Assembly (NCBI GenBank): GCA_900542175.1 | Contig: UQNC01000009.1 | Span: 1-47,331 of the forward strand | Origin: an uncultured Collinsella sp. | Lineage (GTDB): Bacteria; Actinomycetota; Coriobacteriia; Coriobacteriales; Coriobacteriaceae | Reading direction: 5' to 3' | Length of the DNA: 47,331 nt | Shown: piece by piece, positions 32,441-40,578 of the stretch | Layout: each line of letters opens with the position of its first letter | Position numbering within the stretch: position 1 is the first letter of the stretch | The notes under the pieces: generated by a model | What the model saw: only the letters and a program-made list of their open reading frames with translations | Databases searched by the model: none | What the model was told of the DNA's origin: nothing | Position numbers and translations under genes: made by a program

Positions 32441-34150
32441 ATGGGAATGTATCAGGGAGTCAACGCTTCCGAGGGCATCGGTATCGGCACCGTCATGGTC
32501 GCCGTCGATCCCGACTTGACGTTTGAGCCGCACGAGGTTGCTGATTCGGCAGCAGAGAAGGAGCGCTATCAGTCCGCTCTTTCGGTCTTCTGCGAGAAGA
32601 CCCAGGCTCAGGCCGACCACATGAAGGAGACGGTGGGCGAGGCCGAGGCCGAGATCATGAGCGGACACATTGTTCTGGCTCAGGATCCGGGTATGACCGA
32701 CGCCATCAACGCCGCCATTGACGGCGGTACCTGCGCCGAGCAGGCGCTCATGGACACCTCGACCATGTTCGAGAACATGTTCCTGTCCATGGACGACGAG
32801 ATGTTCCGTCTTCGCGCGGCTGACATCGCCGACATCCGCACCGGTATTCTGGCCGAGCTGCTGGGCAAGGAGGTCGTCGACCTCTCCGTCCTGCCCGAGA
32901 ACACCGTCGTTGTCGTGCACGACCTTACGCCGTCCATGACCGCCACGATCGATAAGGCTCACGTTGCCGGCATTGTCACCGAGACCGGTGGCCGCACGTC
33001 GCACTCCGCGATTATCGCACGCGCCCTCGAGATCCCGGCTGTCCTTTCGGTTTCCAACAGCTGCACCGCACTGCGCAACGGCATGACCGTCGTCGTCGAC
33101 GGTGGCAAGGGTGTCGTCGAGGCCGATCCCGACGAGAAGACGCTCGCCGCCTACACCGCCAAGGCCGAGGCCTTCGCTGCTGAGAAGGCAGCCCTCGAGG
33201 CCTTCCGTGGCAAGCCGTCCGTGACTGCCGATGGTATCAAGAAGATCATTGCCTGCAATATCGGTAACCCTGATGACGTGCCCAACGCGCTCGATCACGA
33301 TGCCGAGGCTATCGGTCTGTTCCGCTCCGAGTTCCTGTTCATGGACTCTGCTGAGCTTCCTTCCGAGGAGGAGCAGTTCAACGCCTACCGCAAGGTCGCC
33401 AGCGCGCTCAAGGGCGCTCCCGTCATCATCCGCACGCTCGATGTGGGTGGCGACAAGGAGATCCCGTACCTGCACATGGTCAAGGAAGACAACCCCTTCA
33501 TGGGCTTCCGCGCCGTGCGTTACTGCCTGGCCAATCCCGACCAGTACAAGGTCCAGCTCCGCGCTCTGCTGCGCGCCAGCGCCTTTGGTGACGTCAAGAT
33601 CATGATCCCGCTCGTCACCTGCGTCGAGGAGGTCGTGGCCGTCAAGGAGCTCGTCGAGCAGTGCAAGGCCGAGCTGACCGAAGAGGGTCGCAAGTTCAAT
33701 GAGAACATCGAGGTCGGCATCATGGTCGAGACGCCTGCCGCTTCGCTGCTCGCTGACCGCCTGGCCGAGGTCGCCGACTTCTTCTCCATCGGCACCAACG
33801 ACCTGATCGGCTACACCATGTGCGCCGACCGTGGCAACGACACCATCTCCAACCTGTACCAGGTGTACTATCCCGCCGTGCTCCGCTCGCTCAAGAACAT
33901 CATCGAGAGCGGCGTGAAGGCCGGCATCATGGTCGGTATGTGCGGCGAGGCCGCTGCCGATCCGCTGCTTGAGCCGCTGCTGATCAGCTGGGGCCTGGAG
34001 GAGTTCTCGATGAGCGCTCCGTCGATCCTGCGCGCCCGCAAGACCATCAGCCAGTGGACCAAGGCCGAGTGCGACGAGCTCGCCGAGAAGGCACTCGCCT
34101 GCAACACCGCCGCCGAGGTCAAGGCGCTGCTCGAGTCCGCAGCTCGCTAA
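32441..34150 (+). CDS. ptsI: PTS enzyme I (phosphoenolpyruvate-protein phosphotransferase)
   Basis: A 569-residue enzyme that transfers phosphate from PEP to HPr. The phospho-His is His188 in TETGGRTSHSAIIAR. The PEP-binding TIM-barrel carries GLFRSEFLFM, RTLDVGGDKEIPYL and FFSIGTNDLIGYTMCADR, with the active Cys in GMCGEAAADP. ATG 32441 (MGMYQG) and ATG 32447 (MYQG) both follow GGAGAGAGGA; the latter spacing is at least as good. It follows ptsH through a leaky terminator. Confidence 0.95.
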   Translation: MGMYQGVNASEGIGIGTVMVAVDPDLTFEPHEVADSAAEKERYQSALSVFCEKTQAQADHMKETVGEAEAEIMSGHIVLAQDPGMTDAINAAIDGGTCAEQALMDTSTMFENMFLSMDDEMFRLRAADIADIRTGILAELLGKEVVDLSVLPENTVVVVHDLTPSMTATIDKAHVAGIVTETGGRTSHSAIIARALEIPAVLSVSNSCTALRNGMTVVVDGGKGVVEADPDEKTLAAYTAKAEAFAAEKAALEAFRGKPSVTADGIKKIIACNIGNPDDVPNALDHDAEAIGLFRSEFLFMDSAELPSEEEQFNAYRKVASALKGAPVIIRTLDVGGDKEIPYLHMVKEDNPFMGFRAVRYCLANPDQYKVQLRALLRASAFGDVKIMIPLVTCVEEVVAVKELVEQCKAELTEEGRKFNENIEVGIMVETPAASLLADRLAEVADFFSIGTNDLIGYTMCADRGNDTISNLYQVYYPAVLRSLKNIIESGVKAGIMVGMCGEAAADPLLEPLLISWGLEEFSMSAPSILRARKTISQWTKAECDELAEKALACNTAAEVKALLESAAR

Positions 34151-34167
34151 TTTGGTATCAGAGGTAA

Positions 34168-34197
34168 CCGCGTGGTTGGAATGGGCCGGCCACGCGG
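34168..34197 (+). promoter_or_regulatory. Hairpin between ptsI and the first sugar-phosphate kinase gene
   Basis: CCGCGTGG (34168-34175) pairs with CCACGCGG (34190-34197). No T-run follows, so it may stabilise or process the message rather than end it. A clear AGGGGGT ribosome site for the next gene follows at 34211. Confidence 0.55.
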
Positions 34198-34224
34198 CCC
34201 TCACATATACAGGGGGTACTGTAA

Positions 34225-35157
34225 ATGTTCTACACGCTAACCGCTAACCCGGCTGTCGACATGACGGTTTCGAGCTCTCCGCTCGAGCCCGACGAGAACG
34301 TCCGCACCGGCTCGGCCAGCTACACGGCAAACGGTAAGGGCCTCGACGTGTCCTTCGCCTTTAAGAAGATGGGCGTCGACACCGTCGCACTCGGCTTCTT
34401 CGCCGGCTTCACGGGCAAGTTCATCGTCGAGGAGGTCATGAACCTGGGTTGCCTGTGCCGCCCGGTCTGGACCGACGGCATCACGCGTATCAACACCTAC
34501 GTCAACGATGGCCAGCACGAGTACGGCATCCTTAACCCCGGCGCACCGATTACGCCGGAGCACCAGAAGGAGCTCTACAACATCCTGGACACCGCGGGCG
34601 ATCTTGAGTGCCTGATTGTCTCCGGTTCTGTGCCTCCCAAAGCTACGCCCGACTTCCTGGCTCAGGTCATGGAGCATGCTCAGGCCCGTGGCGCCGACGT
34701 CGTCCTGGACCTGTCCTCCGACAAGCTCAAGGAGCTCGCTCACAAGAAGCCGCTGCTCATCAAGCCGAACCATCACGAGATGAAGGCCATCTTCGGCGTG
34801 CCGGTCGACACCGACGACGAGGTCCGCGTTGCCATGAAGCTCGCCCACGACGCCGGCGTCCAGAACGTGCTGCTCACCCGTGGTAGCCGCGGCGACGCTT
34901 ACTTCTCCAATGGCGAGGACATCTGGTACGCCAAGCGTGAGTTCAACATCAAGTTGGTCTCTTCCGTCTGCGCCGGCGACTGCACCCTCGCTGCATTCCT
35001 GCACAAGTGGTACAGGAATCGCGACAACGTCGAGGAGGCCATGAAGCTCGCTATGGCCACCGGTGCTAACGTTGCCGAGTCCGTGGGCATTGGCGACTTC
35101 GGTCACGTTGACGAGTACAGCAAGCGCGTTGCTGTCCGTAAGCTCGATCGTAAGTAA
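34225..35157 (+). CDS. fruK: 1-phosphofructokinase-like PfkB-family kinase, copy 1
   Basis: A 310-residue ribokinase-fold (PfkB) protein of the 1-phosphofructokinase / tagatose-6-phosphate kinase type, expected to turn fructose-1-phosphate into fructose-1,6-bisphosphate. The start MFYTLTANPAVDMTV is typical. The usual GGKGxNV box reads ANGKGLDVSFA, and the catalytic GAGD box reads VCAGDCTLAAF, so the base Asp is kept but the first Gly is Cys. TRGSRGDAYF is the ATP-site segment. It follows ptsI in the same direction. A close paralogue of equal length lies just downstream. Confidence 0.85.
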   Translation: MFYTLTANPAVDMTVSSSPLEPDENVRTGSASYTANGKGLDVSFAFKKMGVDTVALGFFAGFTGKFIVEEVMNLGCLCRPVWTDGITRINTYVNDGQHEYGILNPGAPITPEHQKELYNILDTAGDLECLIVSGSVPPKATPDFLAQVMEHAQARGADVVLDLSSDKLKELAHKKPLLIKPNHHEMKAIFGVPVDTDDEVRVAMKLAHDAGVQNVLLTRGSRGDAYFSNGEDIWYAKREFNIKLVSSVCAGDCTLAAFLHKWYRNRDNVEEAMKLAMATGANVAESVGIGDFGHVDEYSKRVAVRKLDRK

Positions 35158-35184
35158 GCGAGACGCGACAAATTCGTGCGCATG

Positions 35185-35219
35185 CGGCGCTCTGACTTCG
35201 GTCAGGGCGCCGTTTTTTT
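35185..35219 (+). terminator. Strong terminator between the two kinase genes
   Basis: CGGCGCTCTGAC (35185-35196), loop TTCG, GTCAGGGCGCCG (35201-35212), then seven T. Confidence 0.93.
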
Positions 35220-35341
35220 GTCCCAACCGAACTTCGGCGCCGCCCTTCACGCGTTCCACACCGTTCGCCGAGTTGTTGTAGCCTTTTGCCAAAGCGTGGA
35301 ATATACTTTCATTAACACGTTGCTTCGTGAAAGGAACATTC

Positions 35342-36274
35342 ATGATTTATACGCTCACTGCAAATCCCGCTATTGACTACAACATCGCCTGCGACGGCCT
35401 GTCCGCCAATACCGTTACGCGCACCCGTAACGCCGTCTACACACCCAACGGCAAGGGTCTCAACGTCTCGTTTACGCTCGATCACTACGGCGTCGACACC
35501 ACGATCCTTGGCTTCTTCGCCGGCTTCTCGGGCGAGTTCATCGTTAAGGGCGCCGAGGCCCTTGGCGTGCCCGTCAAGCCCGTGTGGACTGACGGCATCA
35601 CGCGTGTCAACGTGTTCCTCAACGCCGGTCCCGACACCGAGTACAACATGGTCAATGCCGGTGCCGCCATTAACGAAGCCAACGAGCAGGAGATGTTTGA
35701 GCTTATCGATTCGCTCGACGACATGACCTGCCTGGTTATCAGCGGCTCGCTGCCCCCCAACACCTCTGAGGACTTCCTGGCCGAGGTACTTCGCCGCGTT
35801 AAGGCCAAGGGCGCCGAGTTCGTGCTCGACATCTCGAGCCATCAGCTGGCCGATCTCATTGCCATGGAGCCGTTGCTCATTAAGCCCAACGACGACGAGC
35901 TGCTCGACATCTTTGGCATCAAGGTGAGCGGTGGCGACGACGAGTCCGTCAAGGGCGCTATGGCCGAGCTCCATGCCAAGGGCGCCAAGAATGTGCTGCT
36001 GACCCTTGGTGGCGCCGGTGCGTACTTTTCCAACGGCGAGCATATCTGGTTTGCCAACCGTACCTTTGAGGTCAAGCTGCTGTCGACCGTCTGCGCCGGC
36101 GATTCCTCGCTGGCCGCCTTCCTGTCCGTGTGGCACGATGCGCCCGAGCGCGTCGAGGACGCCCTGCGCCTTTCGATGGCTACCGGTGCCAACGTGGTTG
36201 AGTGCCCTGGTCTGGGCGATTTTGCCAAGGTGGACGAATACAAGAAGAACATCGAAGTTCGCCGGGTCTGCTAG
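35342..36274 (+). CDS. 1-phosphofructokinase-like PfkB-family kinase, copy 2
   Basis: A 310-residue tandem paralogue of the preceding gene. It opens MIYTLTANPAIDYNI and has PNGKGLNVSFT, NVLLTLGGAGAYF and the catalytic STVCAGDSSLAAF. The Cys-for-Gly change in the GAGD box is shared, so the two copies form a subfamily of their own. It has its own upstream region: a candidate -10 TATACT at 35302-35307, and GAAAGGA before ATG 35342. It is therefore likely expressed apart from copy 1. Different sugar-phosphate specificities (fructose-1-phosphate versus tagatose-6-phosphate) are possible but unproven. Confidence 0.85.
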   Translation: MIYTLTANPAIDYNIACDGLSANTVTRTRNAVYTPNGKGLNVSFTLDHYGVDTTILGFFAGFSGEFIVKGAEALGVPVKPVWTDGITRVNVFLNAGPDTEYNMVNAGAAINEANEQEMFELIDSLDDMTCLVISGSLPPNTSEDFLAEVLRRVKAKGAEFVLDISSHQLADLIAMEPLLIKPNDDELLDIFGIKVSGGDDESVKGAMAELHAKGAKNVLLTLGGAGAYFSNGEHIWFANRTFEVKLLSTVCAGDSSLAAFLSVWHDAPERVEDALRLSMATGANVVECPGLGDFAKVDEYKKNIEVRRVC

Positions 36275-36307
36275 TTTCGGCACCTCGCCTGAATAGTTCG
36301 ATTAATT

Positions 36308-36341
36308 CGCATCCGTCTTAAACCAAGACGGATGCGTTTTT
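36308..36341 (+). terminator. Terminator after kinase copy 2
   Basis: CGCATCCGTCTT (36308-36319) pairs perfectly with AAGACGGATGCG (36325-36336), then TTTTT. Confidence 0.93.
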
Positions 36342-36438
36342 GTTTATCGGACTTGCGTGTGCAGTAGAGGCTGTTTCTTGCTAGACTTCTTGCAGATGCA
36401 ATCGATAGCCAATTTGATAGTCGCAGGAGGCCATAGGC

Positions 36439-37833
36439 ATGTGCAATGTTTCGCTCAACGGTACGCAGCCGACCGATGCCTCCATCCGTGTCCTACGCGC
36501 GCTTGAGGCGGCTGGTCTTGAGGCTTGGTACGTAGGCGGTTGGGTACGTGATGCCCTGATGGGGCGCCCCAGCCACGATGTGGACATGTGTTGCAGCGGC
36601 CTGTGGCAGGAGTCCAAGGCGGCGCTCGAGGCGGCTGATATTGCCGTGGTTGAGTCGGGCATTAAATTTGGCGGAATCACGGCTATTTCCGATGGCGAGC
36701 GTATCGAGGTCACCACGTACCGTCTGGATGGCTTTTACACCGATGGTCGCCATCCCCAGAGTGTGGAGCGTGCCGCCTCGCTCGAGGACGATCTGGCGCG
36801 CCGCGACTTTACCGTCAACGCTATGGCCTGGCATCCCGAGCGCGGGCTTGTCGACCGCTACGATGGCCAGGGTGACTTGGAGCGCAAGCTGATTCGCGCT
36901 GTCGGCGATCCCAGGCGTCGCTTTAACGAGGACGCCCTGCGCATGTTGCGTGCGGTGCGCTTTGCCTGCCGCCTGGACTTTTTGATTGAGCCCGAGACTA
37001 AGCGCGCGCTTGCCGAGTGCGCGCCGCTGCTCGATGCCGTGGCGCGTGAGCGTGTGGGTATTGAGCTCGAGGGCATTCTTTCAACCGGTCATGGGGGAGA
37101 CGCGATGCTCCGCTATCCCGAGCTCATCTGCGCCGCCGTGCCCGAGTTGGCAGCGGGTCGCGGGTTTGATCAACGCAGTGTCTATCATGCGTTTAACGTC
37201 TACGAGCATATCGCCCGTGTGCTGACGGTGGCGGGGGAGCTCGCGCTGTGTGACGGCGTCGCGCCCTCGTCGAGCCTTATGTGGGCGGCGTTTTTGCACG
37301 ATGTGTCCAAGCCCGAGTGCTTCACGGTCGATCACGCCGGCAGCGGACACTTCTACGGTCATCCAGAGCTCGGCGCCAAGAAGGCGCGCGTCATTATGGA
37401 TCGCCTGGCGCTCTCGCACGACTTGGTGCGCGACGTGTGCCTGCTCATCAAATACCATGACAAGCCGCTGCGCCCCGAGCGTTCCTGTTTGCTCAATATG
37501 ATGCGCTTGCTTTCGGGCGAGGGTTTCGACACTCCGCGTTTGATTGACGAGCTCATGGACCTTAAACGTGCCGATACGCTGGGCAAGGCGCCGTCTTGCT
37601 TCTATTACGTCGAGACGATCGAGGAGATGCGCGCGCTGGCGCACGAGCTGCTGAAGGCGGGGGAGCCCTATACGCTCAAGATGCTCCCCATCAACGGCGG
37701 CGACTTGATCCGTGCCGGCGTTAAACCGGGACCCGAGCTAGGCCAGCTACTCAACGCCGCCCTCGACGCCGTGATCGAAGACAACATTCCCAACGATCGC
37801 GAAGCTCTTTTGGTCCATCTCAACTTGAATTAG
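36439..37833 (+). CDS. cca: CCA-adding / polyA polymerase-family nucleotidyltransferase with HD domain
   Basis: A 464-residue tRNA nucleotidyltransferase-like protein. The catalytic head has YVGGWVRDALMGRPSHDVDM (the DxD metal pair), ARRDFTVNAMAW, and the NEDALRMLRAVRFACRL motif that recognises ATP/CTP. The C-terminal half has an HD phosphohydrolase domain (VYEHIARVL, AAFLHDVSKPECF, LIKYHD), as in many bacterial CCA enzymes. It would repair or add tRNA 3' CCA ends. Both tRNA genes downstream already encode CCA, so repair may be its main job. AGGAGG stands before ATG 36439. Confidence 0.9.
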   Translation: MCNVSLNGTQPTDASIRVLRALEAAGLEAWYVGGWVRDALMGRPSHDVDMCCSGLWQESKAALEAADIAVVESGIKFGGITAISDGERIEVTTYRLDGFYTDGRHPQSVERAASLEDDLARRDFTVNAMAWHPERGLVDRYDGQGDLERKLIRAVGDPRRRFNEDALRMLRAVRFACRLDFLIEPETKRALAECAPLLDAVARERVGIELEGILSTGHGGDAMLRYPELICAAVPELAAGRGFDQRSVYHAFNVYEHIARVLTVAGELALCDGVAPSSSLMWAAFLHDVSKPECFTVDHAGSGHFYGHPELGAKKARVIMDRLALSHDLVRDVCLLIKYHDKPLRPERSCLLNMMRLLSGEGFDTPRLIDELMDLKRADTLGKAPSCFYYVETIEEMRALAHELLKAGEPYTLKMLPINGGDLIRAGVKPGPELGQLLNAALDAVIEDNIPNDREALLVHLNLN

Positions 37834-37863
37834 CTACCCAGTTTACCTGCGTGGTTCATAACC

Positions 37864-37882
37864 TGCCGACAATTTTTCGGCA
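37864..37882 (+). terminator. Weak terminator-like hairpin after cca
   Basis: TGCCGA (37864-37869) pairs with TCGGCA (37877-37882) around CAATTTT. The stem is short and the T-rich tract is partly in the loop. Confidence 0.35.
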
Positions 37883-37897
37883 ATTTGGAATTTCTTC

Positions 37898-37926
37898 TTG
37901 CGCTGACGTTTTTTGTCCCGTAATAT
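37898..37926 (+). promoter_or_regulatory. Promoter of the tRNA-Glu pair
   Basis: TTGCGC (37898-37903), a 17-base spacer and TAATAT (37921-37926), 35 bases before the first tRNA. Confidence 0.65.
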
Positions 37927-37960
37927 ATTTTCTCGCAGCACGGCAGTGCAGATGTCATGT

Positions 37961-38037
37961 GGCCCGTTCGTCTAGCGGTTTAGGACGCCGCCCTCTCAAG
38001 GCGGAGATCACCAGTTCGAATCTGGTACGGGCTACCA
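37961..38037 (+). tRNA. tRNA-Glu (anticodon CTC), copy 1
   Basis: A 77-base cloverleaf. The acceptor GGCCCGT pairs with ACGGGCT (one G-U), the anticodon stem CCGCC/GGCGG encloses CTCTCAA with anticodon CTC at 37995-37997, and the T-arm has GTTCGAATC. The CCA end is encoded. Confidence 0.95.
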
Positions 38038-38059
38038 CTTCTTTTCTGCTGAGGCTTAT

Positions 38060-38136
38060 GGCCCGTTCGTCTAGCGGTTTAGGACGCCGCCCTCTCAAGG
38101 CGGAGATCACCAGTTCGAATCTGGTACGGGCTACCA
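38060..38136 (+). tRNA. tRNA-Glu (anticodon CTC), copy 2
   Basis: Identical over all 77 bases to copy 1, 22 bases downstream, so both come from one transcript. Two equal copies for the GAG codon fit the GAG-rich coding of this genome. Confidence 0.95.
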
Positions 38137-38147
38137 CGCATCTGATA

Positions 38148-38178
38148 CCCGGACTTCCCATGGAAGGCCGGGTTTTTT
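38148..38178 (+). terminator. Terminator of the tRNA transcript
   Basis: CCCGG-CTTCC pairs with GGAAG-CCGGG (38148-38172), followed by six T. Confidence 0.88.
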
Positions 38179-38224
38179 ATTTTAAACAACCGTCTGCAAT
38201 TCCCGTTTGAACCAGAGCTTTGCG

Positions 38225-38252
38225 TTCTGTCTATGGTCCTTGCGGGTACAAT
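38225..38252 (+). promoter_or_regulatory. Candidate promoter of the UPF0104-type membrane protein gene
   Basis: TTCTGT (38225-38230), 16 bases, TACAAT (38247-38252). Confidence 0.45.
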
Positions 38253-38285
38253 ATCCAAGATATTTTGACTGTTAGAAGGAGTCTC

Positions 38286-39593
38286 ATGACGGAGTCCTCT
38301 CAGCATACGTCTAAGCCCCAGGTCGAGGTTGAGGCCTCGGGCGGAGATGACAATAAGAGCGCACGCCGCGGTGCCATCTTTATCGGCGTCGTGCTGGTGG
38401 GTTATATCGTCTATCTGGTGGTAACCGGGCAGATGGGGCAGTTCTGGGCCGCTATGTCGAGCGTCCAGGCGTCATGGCTCGTTGTCGCGTGTCTTTGCAT
38501 GTTCATGTATCTGTTCTTTGGCATTGTGGCCTATGCGATCGCTGTCTGGCTCGACCCCAATTCACCCGTTGGCATTCGCGATCTGATCTCGGTCGAGGCG
38601 AGTGGCATCTTCTTTGGCAACCTCACACCTATGATGATGGGCTCGACTCCTGCTCAGATCTACCGCCTGACCAAAGCGGGCCAAAATGTCGGCGAGGCCG
38701 GAGCCACGCAGTTCACGCGCTTTATCGTGTACCAGTTTGGACTCGTTGCCTGGGGCGCTATCCTACTGCTTGCTCGCATGCCGTTTTTTGCCGAGCGCTA
38801 TGGCGACATGACGCTGCTGTGCGTCTTTAGCTTTGGTGGGCACTGCTGCATCTTGCTTGGCATCTTCGCCGTCGCGCTCATGCCTAAGACCGTCACGCGC
38901 GTCGCCCATTGCATCATCAATTGGCTCGAGCGCATTGGTGTCTCGGCCACTAAGATTGAGGGTTGGCGCACGTTTGTCGATGGCGAGATCTACTCCTTCT
39001 CCGAGAAGTTTAAGCTTTCGGCCGGACATTTTTCTTCCATGCTGCTCACCGTGTTTATCACTATGCTGCAGCTCGCGTTTTTCTATCTGGTTCCGTATTT
39101 CCTGATGCTTGCCTTTGGCCACCACGAGGTCGACTTTTTCTCGGTCATGGCCGCGAGCGCCTTTGTCCAGCTGTTAAGCTCTGCGGTTCCCTTGCCCGGT
39201 GGAACTGGTGGCGCTGAGGGCGGCTTTGCATTGTTCTTGGGTCATTTCTTCGGTTCGGCTTCGACCGCCGGCTATCTGCTGTGGCGTCTCATTACGTTTA
39301 TTGCGCCTACCATTTTGGCTGCGCCCCTGCTGGGACTTAAGAGCGCCCACAACGAGAGCATCCATGCGCACTGGGATCGCGTGATGCGCAAGCTCTGCCG
39401 CACGCCTCAGACGCCCTCTGCGCCCACTAAGCCGCACCCCACGAATGCTGTTACCGTTGATCCCAAGAAGCACGCTCAGAAGGCTTCTGGGACCGCAAAG
39501 CCGGCTCATAAGGCCTATGTGCGTCAGACAGGAGACGGTATTCGCGTATCTCCGTCGGCACTCAATAAGAAGAAGCACCCTAAGTCGCAGTAG
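38286..39593 (+). CDS. Lysylphosphatidylglycerol synthase/UPF0104-type membrane protein
   Basis: A 435-residue polytopic membrane protein resembling the transmembrane (flippase-like) part of MprF and UPF0104 proteins (PF03706). About eight hydrophobic segments run from residue 33 to 365. The family landmarks are seen: an early GIFFGNLTPMMMGSTPAQIYRL and a late SAVPLPGGTGGAEGGFALFL. There is no soluble lysyl-transferase domain. The last 70 residues are a Lys/Pro/Ala-rich cytoplasmic tail. AGAAGGAG precedes ATG 38286; longer frames overlap the terminator region. It may translocate a lipid across the membrane; the substrate is unknown. Confidence 0.82.
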   Translation: MTESSQHTSKPQVEVEASGGDDNKSARRGAIFIGVVLVGYIVYLVVTGQMGQFWAAMSSVQASWLVVACLCMFMYLFFGIVAYAIAVWLDPNSPVGIRDLISVEASGIFFGNLTPMMMGSTPAQIYRLTKAGQNVGEAGATQFTRFIVYQFGLVAWGAILLLARMPFFAERYGDMTLLCVFSFGGHCCILLGIFAVALMPKTVTRVAHCIINWLERIGVSATKIEGWRTFVDGEIYSFSEKFKLSAGHFSSMLLTVFITMLQLAFFYLVPYFLMLAFGHHEVDFFSVMAASAFVQLLSSAVPLPGGTGGAEGGFALFLGHFFGSASTAGYLLWRLITFIAPTILAAPLLGLKSAHNESIHAHWDRVMRKLCRTPQTPSAPTKPHPTNAVTVDPKKHAQKASGTAKPAHKAYVRQTGDGIRVSPSALNKKKHPKSQ

Positions 39594-39642
39594 GGCAGTC
39601 GTGCGTTCTTCATGATGCGAGGCATATTTGTGCTGTATGGGG

Positions 39643-39666
39643 GATAATCCTCTTACGTAGATTATC
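39643..39666 (+). promoter_or_regulatory. Inverted repeat upstream of the TetR gene, possible operator
   Basis: GATAATC (39643-39649) and GATTATC (39660-39666) form 7-bp inverted half-sites separated by 10 bases, 43 bases before the TetR start. The size and position suit autorepression. Confidence 0.45.
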
Positions 39667-39709
39667 TCTCATCTGTTGATGAATGCTCGCATATCGAAGG
39701 GACACGCCC

Positions 39710-40321
39710 ATGGCAACCAGCAAACCGCGTCTTGATCGTCGCATCGTTCGCAGCCGTAATGCCATCCTTTCGGCTTTCGAGCGCCTGCTCATGGAAAAGC
39801 CGCTGGCAGACATTACGGTGAGTGCTATTGCGCGCGAGGCCAATGTCGACCGCAAGACCTTTTACGTTCACTTTGGTACGGTTGACGGCCTGCTCGATGC
39901 CATTGCCGTCGATGTGGTGGAGATGATTGTCGACTCGGTCGAGAAAACGCTTGCTTCAATGGACGGCGACACCAACGAGCGCGCTCTTGGCGCGGCGGCG
40001 ACCTTCTTTAAAACCGTTAACGAGGCACTGTGCAACAACTTGGTGCTTAATCGTCAACTTATCGAGAACATTCCGCTCGATGATTTTATGGCTCGTCTTC
40101 GTGCGCCGCTCGAGCACGAGATTGCCGAGCGCGATCTGCTGCCTCAAGGTCTCAAGGACGAGATGTTCGACTACTATCTGGCGTTTTTGCTGTCGGGTAT
40201 TATCGGTATCTATCGCACGTGGGCATTGTCTGATGGCTCGGTTCCTATCGAGCGCGTCTCGGAGGTTGCCAACGACCTCACGCTCAACGGCCTTTCGAGT
40301 CTGGAATCTCGCTTGGATTAG
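39710..40321 (+). CDS. TetR-family transcriptional regulator
   Basis: A 203-residue regulator. The N-terminal TetR helix-turn-helix is clear (RNAILSAFERLLMEKPLADITVS, AIAREANVDRKTFYVHFG at residues about 25-63). The C-terminal ligand/dimer domain is all-helical (FDYYLAFLLSGIIGIYRTWAL) and similar to the TetR_C_33/DhaS-like type. GAAGGGA precedes ATG 39710. Its stop codon directly abuts a truncated transposase fragment, so the final few codons could have been changed by that junction. Its target is unknown; the neighbouring membrane protein is one candidate. Confidence 0.85.
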   Translation: MATSKPRLDRRIVRSRNAILSAFERLLMEKPLADITVSAIAREANVDRKTFYVHFGTVDGLLDAIAVDVVEMIVDSVEKTLASMDGDTNERALGAAATFFKTVNEALCNNLVLNRQLIENIPLDDFMARLRAPLEHEIAERDLLPQGLKDEMFDYYLAFLLSGIIGIYRTWALSDGSVPIERVSEVANDLTLNGLSSLESRLD

Positions 40322-40561
40322 GCGCAGGCTTGAGTTCGCGAGGCGCTTGTCGGGGTGCAGCCCGATCGACCAGGCGACGAGCATCCCGCCGAAGCAGTCG
40401 ATGACCGGGCTCAGGTAGACCTTCTCGCCGCCCGGGAGCCTGAACTCGGTGATGTCGGTGAGCCACAGCAGGTTGGGCTCGTCGGCGTGGAAATTCCTGT
40501 TTACGAGGTTCTCCGGCGCCTTGTAGACCTCGCCGGCGTAGGAGCTGTAGCCTGAGGATCC
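40322..40561 (-). pseudogene. Truncated IS3-family transposase OrfB (rve domain) remnant
   Basis: Read on the minus strand from 40561, the frame encodes about 80 residues typical of the IS150-type OrfB integrase core: YSSYAGEVYKAPENLVNRNF, then HADEPNLLWLTDITEF with the first catalytic Asp, VYLSPVIDCFGG with the second Asp, and MLVAWSIGLHPDKRLANSSL. A stop codon (TAA) sits immediately upstream at 40562-40564. Homology ends at the TetR stop, so the third catalytic residue (Glu) and both element ends are missing. It is a dead fragment at the border between the housekeeping region and the B12-linked cluster. Confidence 0.85.
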
Positions 40562-40578
40562 TTAAAAGAAAGTCCAGT

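Noticed and set aside
32420..34204. A 594-codon open frame antisense to ptsI
   Set aside because: Shadow of a clear enzyme I gene; no ribosome site and no recognisable domain.
37851..38306. Open frames across the two tRNA genes
   Set aside because: They merely repeat the tRNA sequence in translation (SSSGLGRRPLKAE twice) and have no ribosome site.
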